Shown here piece by piece: positions 12,843 to 24,960 of a DNA stretch of 64,000 nt; the stretch's first letter is position 1; every line of letters begins with the position of its first letter. Where the stretch lies: the NCBI GenBank assembly GCA_023078555.1, contig CM041201.1, positions 8,129,172 through 8,193,171 of the forward strand. Direction: 5' to 3'. The stretch is from Ulva prolifera (Eukaryota > Chlorophyta > Ulvophyceae > Ulvales > Ulvaceae). A program made the translations under genes and the position numbers. A model generated the notes under the pieces. That model was not told where the DNA came from. It made no database searches and saw only the letters and a program-made list of their open reading frames with translations.

Positions 12843-15800
12843 ATGAAGCCGTTCGCGAAGCTCAAAAGCGTGGACTTCTTCCGGAAGCTTCCAACGTATG
12901 TGTCCAACCTTTGCAGTTTTCTATCGGGTTTTTGACTGGTTGTGCAGATGTTCACACAGTACTCGAGCTTCTCGCTCCCGCCCAGCTGAGGCGGCAATGC
13001 CTCCCGCCAGCCCTGGCATCCGGGAAGAACAAATGGATACATGACAACTGCCAAAATGTTTCTTGCCTCACACCCTTCGTGTACCGTGCATGTGCTCGGC
13101 TACTGTGCAGGGACCTTACGGAGGCGACACTCACGGGCGCCTCTCTATCAGTCGTGGCCACCATCGTCATGATCTTCCTGTTGATCATGGTGTGATATTT
13201 GCTGTGCCTTGAAGTGTTAGGTCACGCTCGCTGCCTGCTCTTCCCCGCTTCGAAGAGAGAGTTCCGGTCGCGATAGTCTCCGCTTGCTGCTAATTGTCTT
13301 CATGCCCCCGTTCGCAATCAGAACCTGGCGGAAACTTTGATCCCATCTGTCTTGTTACTGCAATCAAGCCAACACGCGAACATGTACGTCGCGCTGTCTT
13401 GCAGGAGTTCACCTCCTTCGTGAGCCTGAAGACGAACACCACTGTCGTGATTGACCGCAGTCCCAAAGATGACCTGCTGCGGATAAACTTCAATATCAGG
13501 TAATTCCCATGATCTTGGTGCAAATTAGCACTTACACCACAGGCTCTGCATTTTCATCTGCTCCACCACGTCCATCATCCACCGTTGCAACCACACAATT
13601 CTAGCCACATCGATGAATTGCACGCCAGAACGTCCTGATGCCTAGGGTATGCTTGAAATTTACACTGTTTTATACGCTCTCATTGCTGTGGCAGCGCCCG
13701 GATACTCATCTGCACGAAGGCTCAGCCCAGCTCACAGCCCTCGCTGCGTGCAGCTTCACCAAGATGTCATGCGAGCACGTCACATTAGATGTCAGTGACT
13801 CCCTCGGATCGGTACGCCCCTGTCAAACCTGTCGATCGTCCCAGGCCCACCCAGCTTCTACCTCGCATTTCGTGCAACTTGCGACAGTCCAATGACTCTC
13901 AGATCACTCTGCATGCGCGGCTAGACTGGGCATAGAATGCCTGCACTATGCCAGAATCGATACATCAGGACTGCTGCAGACCGTGCTGTGGCCATGCCTC
14001 GTAGCTCATCTGCTGCTGTATCCAGCCGATGATAGACCCCCGCCCATGGCTGCCATCACCTGTACATTTCCTGCTTTGACACCTTTGCGGCGGAGATACG
14101 TGCATTGAATGCGCTGCTTGGCAAGTGTGCTCAGGGCCCTCAAGGATTTGATGTCCGGGGCCTATGGCTTTCCGCAGCCGGCTAGTGCGGCCGGCCACTA
14201 CCGTGTTGTCCCACCGCGGGCGCGGAACTGGGTTGTCCGCTGATGCGGGCCCGTGTGCGTTCGGTTTTGAGTGTCTGCTGCTAAATTCAGCAGCTCTCCC
14301 CGTGCCCAGAAGGCGCCTCAGCCCGTGCCCATGCCACCCTTGGCCACAGGGGTGCGCAAGCGCGCCTGTGCTTACGTCATTGCATGCTCCTGCACCATCT
14401 GGAATGCGAGGCTTCCAGTGTGGCACTGCTCAACGCCGTGCCGGCGGGAGCTGTGTTCGTGGCATACACACCGCTCCCTCTCACCCGCTGCTACATGATC
14501 TGCAGAAGAAGATCAACCTCAGCAAGACCGCCCGCAAGACCCCCCTAAACGCAGAGCAGCAGTCCATGGGCACCTCCACTCGCGATGAGAACTTCCCGGT
14601 ACCCAAGTATGACGACGTACGGCGACCCCTCTGTTCCCCTCCGCCTCAGCCTCATCAGGCCCGCCGCATGTGCTGTGTGCTGCGCAGAATGTGAACAAGC
14701 GTGTGCTGTGCAGCATGATGATGACACGCTGGCAAACACCAACTACACCGCGCCGATGTCGGCCAACCAGTTCCGCTTTGCGCAGCGGAGATACCCCCTC
14801 GTTGTGGTGCGCCCCCCAGCCACACTGCCGGCACATGCAAGCCGGGCGGGCGCCCCGTGCTCAGCATGCGCACAGCGGCGGCTTGTTCCGGCTGTGCAGC
14901 GGGGCTCGCCGATGCGGCGTCATCTGTGCATGGCCCCTGCCATGTTTGTCGGTCGGTGCTGCAGCTCGCCTGCTGGCACCGGGGGGTGGGTGCGCTGAGC
15001 TGCGTTTTGTTCGCACCCTCAGCCGGGAGGGCCGCAGGCCTTAGCGGGCAGCATGCCGGCGCATCTGTGATAGGGTTCCCTCCTGCCGGGCTGGGCGGGT
15101 TCTGACCGATGCATGCCGTGGGCACGTGTGTTCGGGGGATCGTGGCCCCGCCTGACCGTGTCGGCATGCGGGGTCCGGTTGCGGTGGGTTCTGCCGCAGC
15201 TGCAGGCTGGGCTGTGCATGTGGGAGCTGCCCCTGCGCCGGCCTGGGTGTGCAGGCACCAAATGTTCTGCAGTGCTGGGGAGCATGCGGAGCCTGCGCGC
15301 ATGCTCCTGGTCCTCAGTCGCGGCCCACAGCCACCCGCTCTCATCGCCCCCCGGGCCACCTGCGCCGCTGTTCAGCCTGTGTGCACCCCGAACTCCTGCC
15401 GCCCTTCGCAGCAGCCGCGCGGCCCCGCAGCTCGCGCCCGACGCCGCCGGGATCGCCCCTGAATCAGTCGCTCAGCGGTCCGCGCTTGGCTGCGTGTGCA
15501 CGCCCTGCGCCGGGCGACCACACCCCGCGGGGGTGTGGTCGCCACCACGCCCCGCGGTGTCATGCCGCCGACGCGTTGCCGCGCCTGTGCAGGTCAACTA
15601 CTACGCGCCGTGGTGCCCTTGGTGTCAGCGGCTCGCCCCGACGTGGGAGGCTGTCATGAACTACGCGCACACGCAGTACCCCGTCACGGACGGCCGCATC
15701 CGCGTCGCCAAGATTGACTGCACCATCGAGACGGTGCGCATCCCCGCCCCTGCCGGCGACTGCGTGCCCAGCAACTGAATGCACGTTGCTGCGGCACGCA

Positions 15801-17211
15801 TGGCCTGGCAGCACACATGGTGTGCTGTACCCGGCCCACGCTCACGCTGCGGCATGTCTTCCGCGTGTGTATTCCAATGCTCTCAATGCATGAGTGACAT
15901 GCATCAGCTGCTCGGCATTGCCGGGTGCATACCTCGCCTGCGCTGGTCGGCCTCGGTTGCTACAAGCTACCGTAGTGGTGGCGATCCCTCGAGGGGCGTG
16001 CGGTGCAGGATCTGTGCAACAAGCAGATGATCACAGGGTTCCCGTCGATCCGCATCTACCGGAAGGGCACGGACGACGTCGTGGTGGGCGGGCGCCACAT
16101 GCATGAGGCATACAAGGGTGACCGCACCGAGGAGGCGCTCAAGGCGTTCCTCGACAAGCTCGTGCCCTCGGCCGGCACGGCCCGCGCCCGCATGACCGAG
16201 ACGCGGCAGCTCACCCTCGGCGAGGGCTGCATGGTGCGCTCCCGCGGACCTCTAGCATGCCACGCCTAGCACACCTCCGGATCCTGTGCTTAGGTCGTGG
16301 CGTGGCGACTCCCATCTGGCACCTGCGTCGGGCTGGTCTACGGGCGGCCGGCTTGCCTGCCTGCTGGTGGTTGTGGTGTGGTGGTAGGGTGTCACGGCAG
16401 AGCATCTGCTGTTCACACACGTGCCCAGCAACACAACCAAGATGTCACCGCTGCAGATGTCCGGCTTTGTGATGGTGAAGAAGGTGCCGGGCACGCTGCA
16501 CTTCCACATGAAGCAGGAGGGCATGTCGTTCGCGGGCAGCGACATCGACGTCTCGCACTTTGTCAACGAGTTCACCTTTGGCAACCGGCCGTCGCCGCGG
16601 CGCCGCAAGACGCTCGCGCGCCTGCACCCGATGGGCCTCGACCGCGACTGGGCCGACAAGCTCTCCGGCACCGGCTTCATCTCCGGCCTGCCCGAGACGA
16701 CGCACGAGCACTACCTGCAGCTCGTCAAGACGACGCTGGAGCCGCTGAGCAACAAGCCGGGCGCGTCGTACGACGCGTACGAGTACACCGTGCAGAGCCA
16801 CAGCTACGTGAACGAGATGTCGGACGTTCCCGCCGCGAAGTTCACGTTCCAGACGAGCGCGATGCAGGTGCGCCGCTCCCCGCCCAGGGCCCACCTGACG
16901 CGCCTTGACATGAGGCCTGTCAGCAGGCACCGCGGTGCACAGCGTGCAGTCACGTCTTTGACTGATGCTCCATGGTGTTGTGCTGTGTGCACCGAGGCCT
17001 GGCACATGTTTTGTACCGTTCCAACAACAGGCACAGAGGCGGGCGTTGTGTGCAGGTGGTGGTCCAGGAGCAGGGCCGCAAGTGGTACCACTTCCTGACG
17101 ACGCTCTGTGCGATCATCGGCGGTGTGTTCACCGTGTGTGGCATCCTCGACAACATCAGCTACAGCACAGTCAAGCTCATCAAGAAGGTGGAGCTGGGCA
17201 AGCAGGGGTAG
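12843..17211 (+). CDS. PDIL5-4-type membrane disulfide isomerase
   Basis: Ten exons give 473 residues: 12843-12895, 13111-13189, 13405-13499, 13754-13811, 14506-14616, 14714-14806, 15593-15733, 16009-16233, 16457-16867 and 17056-17211. All phases agree. The layout is that of plant PDIL5-4 (PDI-C), a thioredoxin domain inserted in an ERV46/ERGIC3-like protein. It starts KLKSVDFFRKLPT, has a first membrane segment at about 29-44, a lumenal part with CEHVTLDVSD, the redox motif APWCPWC (cysteines 171 and 174) followed by FPSIRIYRKG, the ERV46-like half (VKKVPGTLHFH), a second membrane segment (LCAIIGGVFTVCGILD, about 439-454) and the basic tail KKVELGKQG. It should catalyse disulfide exchange in the ER/ER-Golgi membrane. 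Length matches the roughly 480 residues of plant members. The gene converges on the TBC gene with 392 bases between them. Confidence 0.93.
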
Positions 17212-17603
17212 CCTGCTGCCGTAGTGCGCACTGCAGAGTGCATCAGGGTCGTTGAGCCGCCGCGTGCCTGCATGTGTGCCAGGGTGGCGTGACTTCTAGT
17301 TTTTTCAGATGCAGCTATGCAGCCGCGAAAGCCTACTGATCGAGGTGTCCGCATTTAATTGGAATGAACGCTACGACACAGAGACGCGCAGGCATACACA
17401 CAGGCGCCCAATCCTCACGGCGCGCTCCTCAAACTGCGGCCGGCTGCTGCCTTTCAACAAAACTCTCGGCACTCACGTAGCCAAACGCTGCAGCGGCACA
17501 GAGGCCACCCGCCCCACCTTAATCCCGAACACTACCCAGTTGTCACCGCCGCCGGCATCATTATTTGTGTAGTCATGTCCCACCCGACCAATGCTACTGC
17601 CTT
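17212..17603. other. Convergent 3' intergenic interval
   Basis: This 392-base gap separates the stop codons of two genes transcribed toward each other, so both polyadenylation sites should lie here. No clear shared signal or coding sequence was seen. Confidence 0.4.
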
Positions 17604-20600
17604 CTACCTAGACAGCTGCAATGTCATCGACCCATCCCGCAGCGTTCCCGAACCGGATGTCGGGCCGCTCAACTCCCCCGGCCCAAACGACTCTGCTGCA
17701 GTCACCCACATCTCCGCGCCGGACAGCGGCGGCATCGATGCCTTACCAGACACCGCGCTCAGCGGTGCCCCGATGCCGCTCCCAATCTCGCACACGAAGC
17801 TGTCATCCCCCAGCATCAACTGTCCCCGGTCCAGCATGCCGAGCCGCCGGCTACGCTCGCTGTCAGCGCGCACGCGCCGGGGAAGCGGCGGCATAGGGTG
17901 CTCCCCGGCCGCCGGCCACGGCCGCTGCGCAGGCGGCAGCCGGTCGTCCAGAGCGGCACCGCCACCCATGCGCATGAGGCCGTCCGGAGTGACGCTCCAC
18001 ATCTGCCCACCCCCCTGCAGCAGATCCGCATCTGCATGCGCCGGCACCGCGTCCGCATCCCGTGGGCTGTGCATCGCGTGATGTGCGATCTGCGGTGGCC
18101 CCGGCAGGATGCTTGCCGCGAGCGAACTTGGCGCCCCGGCCTCGCTCGACCGCCCCTCCAGGCTGGGCCCGCCACGCATGCTGGACGCGCTGTGGCCGAG
18201 CCCGGAATAATGCAGGTGGCCGGTGCCGCCGCTGACGCCGCTGCTGCCGCCGGCCGCCGGCGACGGCTTCAGGATCCCCCGCGGCGTCCGCAGCGCCGCG
18301 GCGGAGCGATCCGACCGCCGGTCGAACCCGGAGCTCGCGCCGGATGCCGGCCCCGGCTCGAGCGCGCTGCCACTCGTCCCCGCCTTGACGTACGTGAAGT
18401 TAAACAGCATGTGGTTCTCGACCTCGAGCTCACGGAACAGGCTCGCGTTGTCGAGCGCCTGCTGCATCTGCATCAGCTTCAGGGTGCGGTCGTCGAGCGA
18501 CGCGGTCGCCTCCCCCCGCGCCGCGTCGGACGTCGGCGACATCGCCGTGCTGCTGTCCAGGGTGCACTCCGTCGCGCCGCCCCGGGCCGCACGCGGGGTG
18601 TCCAGGAACTGGTAGTCCGCCGCAAACGCGGCCGCGGCGGCACCGACGCTGCGCTGCGGCGAGTAGTGGGACGACGCGGTGTCTGCGCGGCTGCGGCTGC
18701 GGCTGTGCCGCCGCGACGCGGGCTGCGGCAGCGCCTCGGGGGCGACGTCGAGGGCGGTCGGCACGGAGCGCGTGTGCGTGCGGCCGGTCGCGGCGGAGGA
18801 AAACGACCGCTGCATCGCCGACGCGATCTCCTGCAGGCACCAACGGAGCGCTGCGGTGCCTGGGGAGGAGGGGGGGGTAGTGGTGTTGGTGGTGGTGTGT
18901 CGCGATGGGTGTTCCACTGTACATTTTCAGCGTGGATGCACGGTGCGGCAACTCCTTCAGAGCAACGTGTTTGTAAGGCGGCAAGAAATCGCATGGAGAT
19001 AGCAGCACGCCGTGGGCGTTGGCGGGTGCAGATGCAGTGGGCCTCCCTTGAGCGGGTGGAAATGGCAGCGGTGACGCAGGCGTGCGGCATAAGCAGGGGA
19101 GCACAGGGCAGGGAGGGCTGGGAGGGGTGCCACAGGGGGCATGGCAGAGGCGCACAGGCAGACCTGGCGCGGCCGCTGCCGCCCTGCCCCGCCCCCGCCG
19201 CGGAGTTGGAGCGGACCGGGTTGCACTGCCACGGCGCCGGCTTGAGGCGCGTGGCGGCGCGCTTCGCGCGCAGCCGCGCGAGCCGCGCCGCGAGGCCGCG
19301 GTCCGGCCGCTGCGCGGCGCGCAGCCGCTCGATGCTCGCCATCGGCAGGCTGCCGACGCGGCGCAGCGCGGTGCGCATGAGCGCGTCACGGTCGTGCATG
19401 TGGCGCAGCATGACGCGCAGCGCGTTGGCGCAGGCGACGGTGTCGCGGCAGCGCAGCAGGTGCGGCTCCGCGAGCTTGAACACGGCGAGGGCGACGCGGT
19501 GCAGCACCTTGCTGCCCTCCAGCAGCAGCACGTCAAACACGCGCGCCGTCGTCTGCATGCATGCACCGCCACCTGTCCCCTGCCCACTTTAACACCCCTT
19601 TGCAGCGTCAGACCGCACACGCCCAGGGGCCATTCCACTGCATGTGAGGCCGCTAACGCCCGCATCATCTCAGAGACAAAGTATCCGCGACGGGCCAACA
19701 GCAGCAGCGTTTCGTGCAATGACTCGTCCGCGCCGGGGCGTGCAATTCATGCAGGCACGCCCATTGCCCCAGGCTGGGCGCAACAGGGGAGTGAGAGGGG
19801 AGAACGGCACCTCTGAGGGGAGGTCCTGCGAGAAGAGGCTGAGGAACCACTGCGGGGTGATGGCGACGAGGTCAGTGCCGGTGTCAGCGAGGTGCTTGCT
19901 CAGCGCCGGCAGCTTCTGCGCGATGAGGCGGTCCAGCACCCGCACCTCCGCGAGGCAGCCCGTCAGGCTGCGGTCGTACGTGCCGTGCAGCAGCTTGCCT
20001 GCAGGCAGGGCTGGCTCAGCGGTGGTGCGGGGGTCGGAGCGGCTTCGAGTGATGTAGACGCGCGGTGCACTTCATGCACCTCTGGCGCTGGAGAGGCAAG
20101 ACATAGTGACATGGTGGACAGGCGGCGTGTGAGTTGTGGACATGACACGGCCTGTCTGCAAGGGGCGGAGGGGGGTGGATATGCCGTTTGGGTGGAGTGG
20201 CTGAAGGGTGCGTCAAAGGAGGGGCAGATAGCCAGCATGTGTGCTGGTGCGTGACAGGACAGCGGGTGACGATGGACGTGCATCTGTCAGAGCAGTCGTC
20301 AGAGCAGTTGTGCAGCTATCAGAGGAGGCCGTTGCGAGCGTGCTGGAAGCACATGTTGAATGGAGGCAGGTCATAGAGGGGGGTGATGGGCGCATGGGAG
20401 GTGCGATTGCAGGCGAACGGACCTTGCAAGAGGACCACCAGCACCCAGAACGCTTGCTCGGCGTCCTTGTTGAGAACAAGGAGTAGGAATGCTGCTACGT
20501 AGTTCATGCTCTGGCAGTAACCGACTACTGGGTCATGGGTGGCATAGGCCCGCAGAGTCATGGTCAAGGCCTGCTGCCCATGGCGCTCCTTGAAGAAGGG

Positions 20601-21102
20601 GTGCTCGGGGAACGTCCGCGTGACGTCAAGCTCAATCTGTTTAATGTGAGCCTCGTGGTCTGCGTTGGTGACCGGCAGCGTTGCGCAGGTGATGAAGTAG
20701 GATGCTACATACTGCGCTCGTAGGTGTGCAGCACCTGACACGGCCATCCATACCATTGGCCGAAGCTTGGACGGGACGCCCTGCATTCGCATTTCTGTGT
20801 CCCAGAGATGTAGACAGCGGCATTGTGCAGCTGCCCGGGAGCATCTCGCGATGTGACTGCATGTTGTGAAGCAGACAGAGCTGGTTGCAGTGGGAGGTTA
20901 ACACCTTTCTGCACCGCTGCTTAATATCAGCATGGCTTGCAGTGCTCGAAATAGAGCTATGGGCGGCCTCAAACGTCCACTTTCGATCTTCCCGTTTCTG
21001 AGCCTTCTTGGCGCACTGTTCGCGAGAAGCGACCTCACTAGGCGTCAACGACATGGAGAAGCCATATTGATCTAATTGCGACCTAACAGATGGCCGCGAC
21101 AT
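17604..21102 (-). CDS. TBC-domain Rab GTPase-activating protein
   Basis: Five minus-strand exons fit: 21102-20905, 20780-20423, 19998-19811, 19552 to about 19156 and about 18859-17604, for 770-800 residues. The TBC domain spans exons 1 to 4. It opens with DQYGF and GVPSKLRPMVW and carries both catalytic fingers, IELDVTR (arginine finger R121) and VGYCQ (Q156), then ITPQWFLSLF and VFDVLLLEGSKVLHRVAL. Such proteins switch off Rab GTPases in vesicle traffic. The last exon encodes over 400 residues rich in serine, alanine and proline, with one short helical segment (LKLMQMQQAL), likely disordered. The donor of exon 4 is uncertain: 19156 (GTGCG, phase 1) with acceptor 18859 is preferred, 19217 with 18830 also keeps frame. 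The frame is open upstream to about 21147 after an acceptor-like TTTTGCAG, so an extra 5' exon is possible. Confidence 0.88.
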
Positions 21103-22147
21103 GCTGATGTCAGCTTGCTCTTCTAGATGACAGAATCCTTCCTGCAAAACTGTGGGACGACAGCTGCCGGCTTATCTGCTGACTCTGATCTGTTGTTCAC
21201 CGGGGCGAGGTGCCACACGATCGCGTGAACCAAGTTACCTGCAAATAGAGCATCGAAACGTTTTAACAGTGCTTCAGTTTGCTCGACGCATTCTACATCT
21301 CAGGCCTCGGATTTAGAAGGTGCAGCTTGGGACGACAAGTGCAGGCGTATCCCAGCCTTCTCACCGCCACAGAGCTCAGTACCTGAGACTACCTAGACGG
21401 CCTATCTGCAGCCGCAACGCGATGTACAGTGCGTCTAGAGTAGAGGTTGTATCAGTAGTACACCTGCGTCCAGTCACTGGTATCCGTTTTCCCCGCTCGA
21501 TGCTAACGTTCCCCAGTCAGTACCCGACAAAAACAGCATCTTGTTGATAGCTGTTCGGCACCAAAGCTGTGTTTCTTGTGTCGATGACGAGCAGCTGCGA
21601 CATCCGGCCAGGTGCCTTCCCCAGCGTTGGGCTAATGTGCGCATAGCCCGGCGAGGGCGCTACAGGCGTTTGATGTGAGACGTTGAAGCCAGTGGCGTTT
21701 GTGCACTGTGTTTCGTATCACAGTTTTACAATGGCAAACAATATTCGTAACAAGCGATCAGCTTATATTTGGCAGAAATGCATGCAGAGCCCCATGCGCA
21801 TTAATGCATAAGTATGTCTGTCAGCATGCGTCGGCGTCCACTGCTTTCCACGAGCCCGCGGCTAGAGCAGCTCGCACCACGCGCTTAGCCGCATGCGGCC
21901 GCAACGCAGTGCGCCACCAGTTCGTGCATACACATTGCGCGGCTCCGGCGCAGCACTGACCGGCCTAGCTGATGCTCGTTGCATGCAATCGGATTCCTCA
22001 AATCAGCATGGCATGACACAGAGTCACAGGCATCTACTTGTCGCCTCCACGTTTGCCATTTCGGGAGCTGATGTACAGCCGGACCTGATGTGATTACCAG
22101 AGTGCGTGACTGTGTGCGTGGGACCTTTGACACGACCAGCTATCCAA
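21103..22147. other. Divergent promoter interval
   Basis: About 1 kb separates the 5' ends of the TBC gene (minus) and the GH28-like gene (plus). It is less GC-rich than the flanking exons. No coding sequence was recognised, though a short 5' exon of the TBC gene could lie near 21145-21600. Confidence 0.35.
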
Positions 22148-24960
22148 ATGCCTGTCTGCCATTGCAACCTTACATCTGCCGCAAGATGGCTCTTGCTCGC
22201 CGCCAGCTTAGCTTCCGGTGGCGTTGTGCATGCCGTAACGCAGGATGCAGCACCTGGTTTCCGCTCGGTTCACACGCCGACACTGCCGGGGCCTGCGATA
22301 CAGAGCAATCAGGCCTGCAATGTTCAGCACTGGGGTGCATCTGGCAACGGGGAAGACGACGATACCGATGCCATATCTCGAGCTTGGCGCGAGTGCCCAT
22401 CAGCAGTGGTCCACATCCCCAACGGCACGTATCTGATCGCTCAGCTCGAACTAACGGGCGCCGACAAGACCTTACACCTGCTTGAAGGCGCTAAGCTTGT
22501 GGCTGCAAGCGAGCGCGGCCTATACGGGCCTCGCCAGGAGGACTGGTATGCCCTGGTTCTCCGGGACTGCACCGGCTGTGCCATACTCGGTCACGGTAGC
22601 GCCACAGTCGATGGCAGAGGCCGAGATTGGGTCACAGGCTGGGCTCCGGGGCTCGAGGTACTCCCTACGACCGAGCGTTGACCAGCCAAGCACAGCACTG
22701 CCACAGACCATCCCGACATGGGTCCCTGTCGCTGTGCTTCATCAGCACACATCCACGCCATTTCCATTCGCCTCAATGCGCATATGTTCAAGGCGAAGCT
22801 AGGTCGCGCTCATTGTGACCCTTGCCCACACAGGGAGACCGCAAGGTTGTGACCAACTGGGAGGATCCCTCCTGCTCCCGCCCGCCCCAGTGCCGCCCCC
22901 GCCTCCTCGGCATCCGCAACTCCGACTCCATCCACATCAGCGGCCTCTTCATCAACGACGCCATCTTCTGGACCCTCCACATTGTCAACTCCTCCCACGT
23001 CTCCCTCTCCAACCTCAAGATCCGAGGAGACCCAGGCATCCCGAACAACGATGGAATCGACGTCGACTCCTCAGAGCACGTGTCCATCTCCGGCATCGAC
23101 GTGGACACCGCAGACGATGCGCTGTGCATCAAGACGACGGAGCCGGGCCGCCGCACGGCGCACGTTGCGGTGCGGGGCGCCATCCTCGCGTCCCGCTCGG
23201 CGGCACTCAAGTTTGGCAGCGAGAGCGTCGCGGACATCCACAATGTGACCATCAGCGACGCCGAGGTGCGTGCCTGTGGTTCCTCCTTCTTCCCACAGCT
23301 CCGCGTTTCCGTCGGCTCCTGCCGCCATAGCTCGCATGTCACCCAGCATGCTGCCATTGCTGACACATGCATGCTGCAATAGCTGCACCCCCAAGCCGCG
23401 TGCCTCAGCATCGTCCACATCGCCGGCTGCCCCGGCTCGATGCAGACATGGCCCGCTAGTCAAGCAGCGTTTGTCAAACCCAGCAGCACACGATCACCTC
23501 AGTGGCCGCAGGGCTCCCCTATACACTGAGGCGATGCATGCAAGCTGGTAGCACGGCGACCCTTGTTACACTGCAGTTCACTCACCCGATGACAGACACC
23601 CCCGCCGGGATCGCCCGTGCAACAGCCCGAGGTCTCCATTTGGACGCAACACGTCAGCGCCACGCTTGCTGTGCTGTTCACCTCACTCGCATTTCGCGCA
23701 ACTGCCGCAAGAGGCGGCGAACTGCATTCGGCGCGCGTGATCCCGCCCGCATGCATGCAGATCCGCCCGTCGCACCGCGCGATCGGGGTGCAACTCCGCG
23801 ACGGCGGCAACATGAGCGCAATCACCGTTCGTGACGTAACCCTGACGGCGCACTGGGACGCGTGGGACTGGTGGGGGGCCTCTGAGGCGATCGTCATCTC
23901 TCGGCTGCGCCGTGAGGTCGATCAGACAGCCATCGGCGCGCTGCACGACATGACGCTGCGGAACGTGAGCGGCGTGTCAGAGGCGGGGGTCGTGCTGGCC
24001 GGGGAGGAGCGGTTCCCCCTCGGCCACATCACGCTCACCGGCCTGCGCCTCGGCATGCGGCGCTTGACGGGATACGCCGGAGGCATCCGGGACCTGCGGC
24101 CGGGTCCCTGGGATATAGAGGTGGCGGCGCCGGCGGCGCTGTATGCGCGGCATGTGGGCCGGCTGGACGTGGAGGTGCGCGCTCAGGAGTGTGTCTTGCG
24201 GTGATGTGTATCTCCTGTGTTTGCAGCAGCGGGTGGCCGCGGCACATGCTGCGCACGGGGGCCTTTGGTGCTGCCAGGCCAACGGCGGAGAGGCAGGTAG
24301 CACCCCAGTAGCCGTGCGCACGAGCAGGGGCTCAACCGGCGGCGGCGTCCGCCGTCACTCCACACAGAACACCACTCAGACACCGTTGCCCGCTGGCCCC
24401 ACCTATGCGCCAGCACCATCACATCCACATCTGCACACGTGCTGGGCAGCCAAGGCCGGACTTGATGTGGGTCTGCATTCGCTGTCGCCGGTGGCGTTGG
24501 TGTGCCTGCGTGTTGCCCTGGCGGAGCTACCGGTCTCTCCGACAGTATCCTTGTCACGCGCATCTGCCGACATGCAGGTTATACACCTTGTATCTGCATG
24601 CACGCCAGGGGGGCTCTGGTGTGGCGATGCGGCCTTGCGGGAACTGGGCGACCGCTTACCAGCTGTGGAAGCGTAGCGTACGCCTGAATGAGCCGTATCA
24701 TGTGAATCTACACAGGTTGTGGTGCTGTGCGTGGACATGGGCAGCGCATATGTCGTGTTCACAAACTGTCGAGGCTGCTTGGCTGCAGAGTCCGCTGAGC
24801 GCTAGCTTTCAATCATTCAAACTGGGGTTTCTGCGTGCAGAGCAGTGAGCTGTGGATGAGTGGGGGCGACGAGGCTCGCCCTGACTGGGGGGCACCACTG
24901 CAGCTGCACAACATCTCGGCTGTGAGGTTTGTGGACGCGGTCGTTGAGGATGAGCGGTAG
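22148..24960 (+). CDS. GH28-like (polygalacturonase family) secreted protein
   Basis: Four exons, 22148-22657, 22834-23265, 23761-24174 and 24841-24960, all phase 0, give 491 residues. The first 28 residues form a signal peptide (ARWLLLAASLASGGVVHA). The mature part begins CNVQHWGASGNGEDD and continues as a parallel beta-helix of the pectin-lyase type, with NNDGIDVDSS (about 241-250) and TADDALCIK (262-270), the GH28 acidic motifs. The histidine motif GHG expected next is absent; SRSAALKFGSES stands in its place, a pattern I associate with GH28-related proteins outside the classic polygalacturonases. The last exon, ARPDWGAPLQLHNIS, is short but clearly coding. It should act on an extracellular or wall polysaccharide, substrate unknown. 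I chose the ATG at 22148 because the frame upstream has only a GTG and the signal peptide begins there. Confidence 0.87.

Noticed and set aside
18430-19719. Long frames on both strands (for example 429 and 359 codons) across the TBC gene
   Set aside because: GC-rich exons lack stop codons in several frames. Only the minus frame that joins the TBC motifs makes sense; the others are arginine/alanine-rich shadows.
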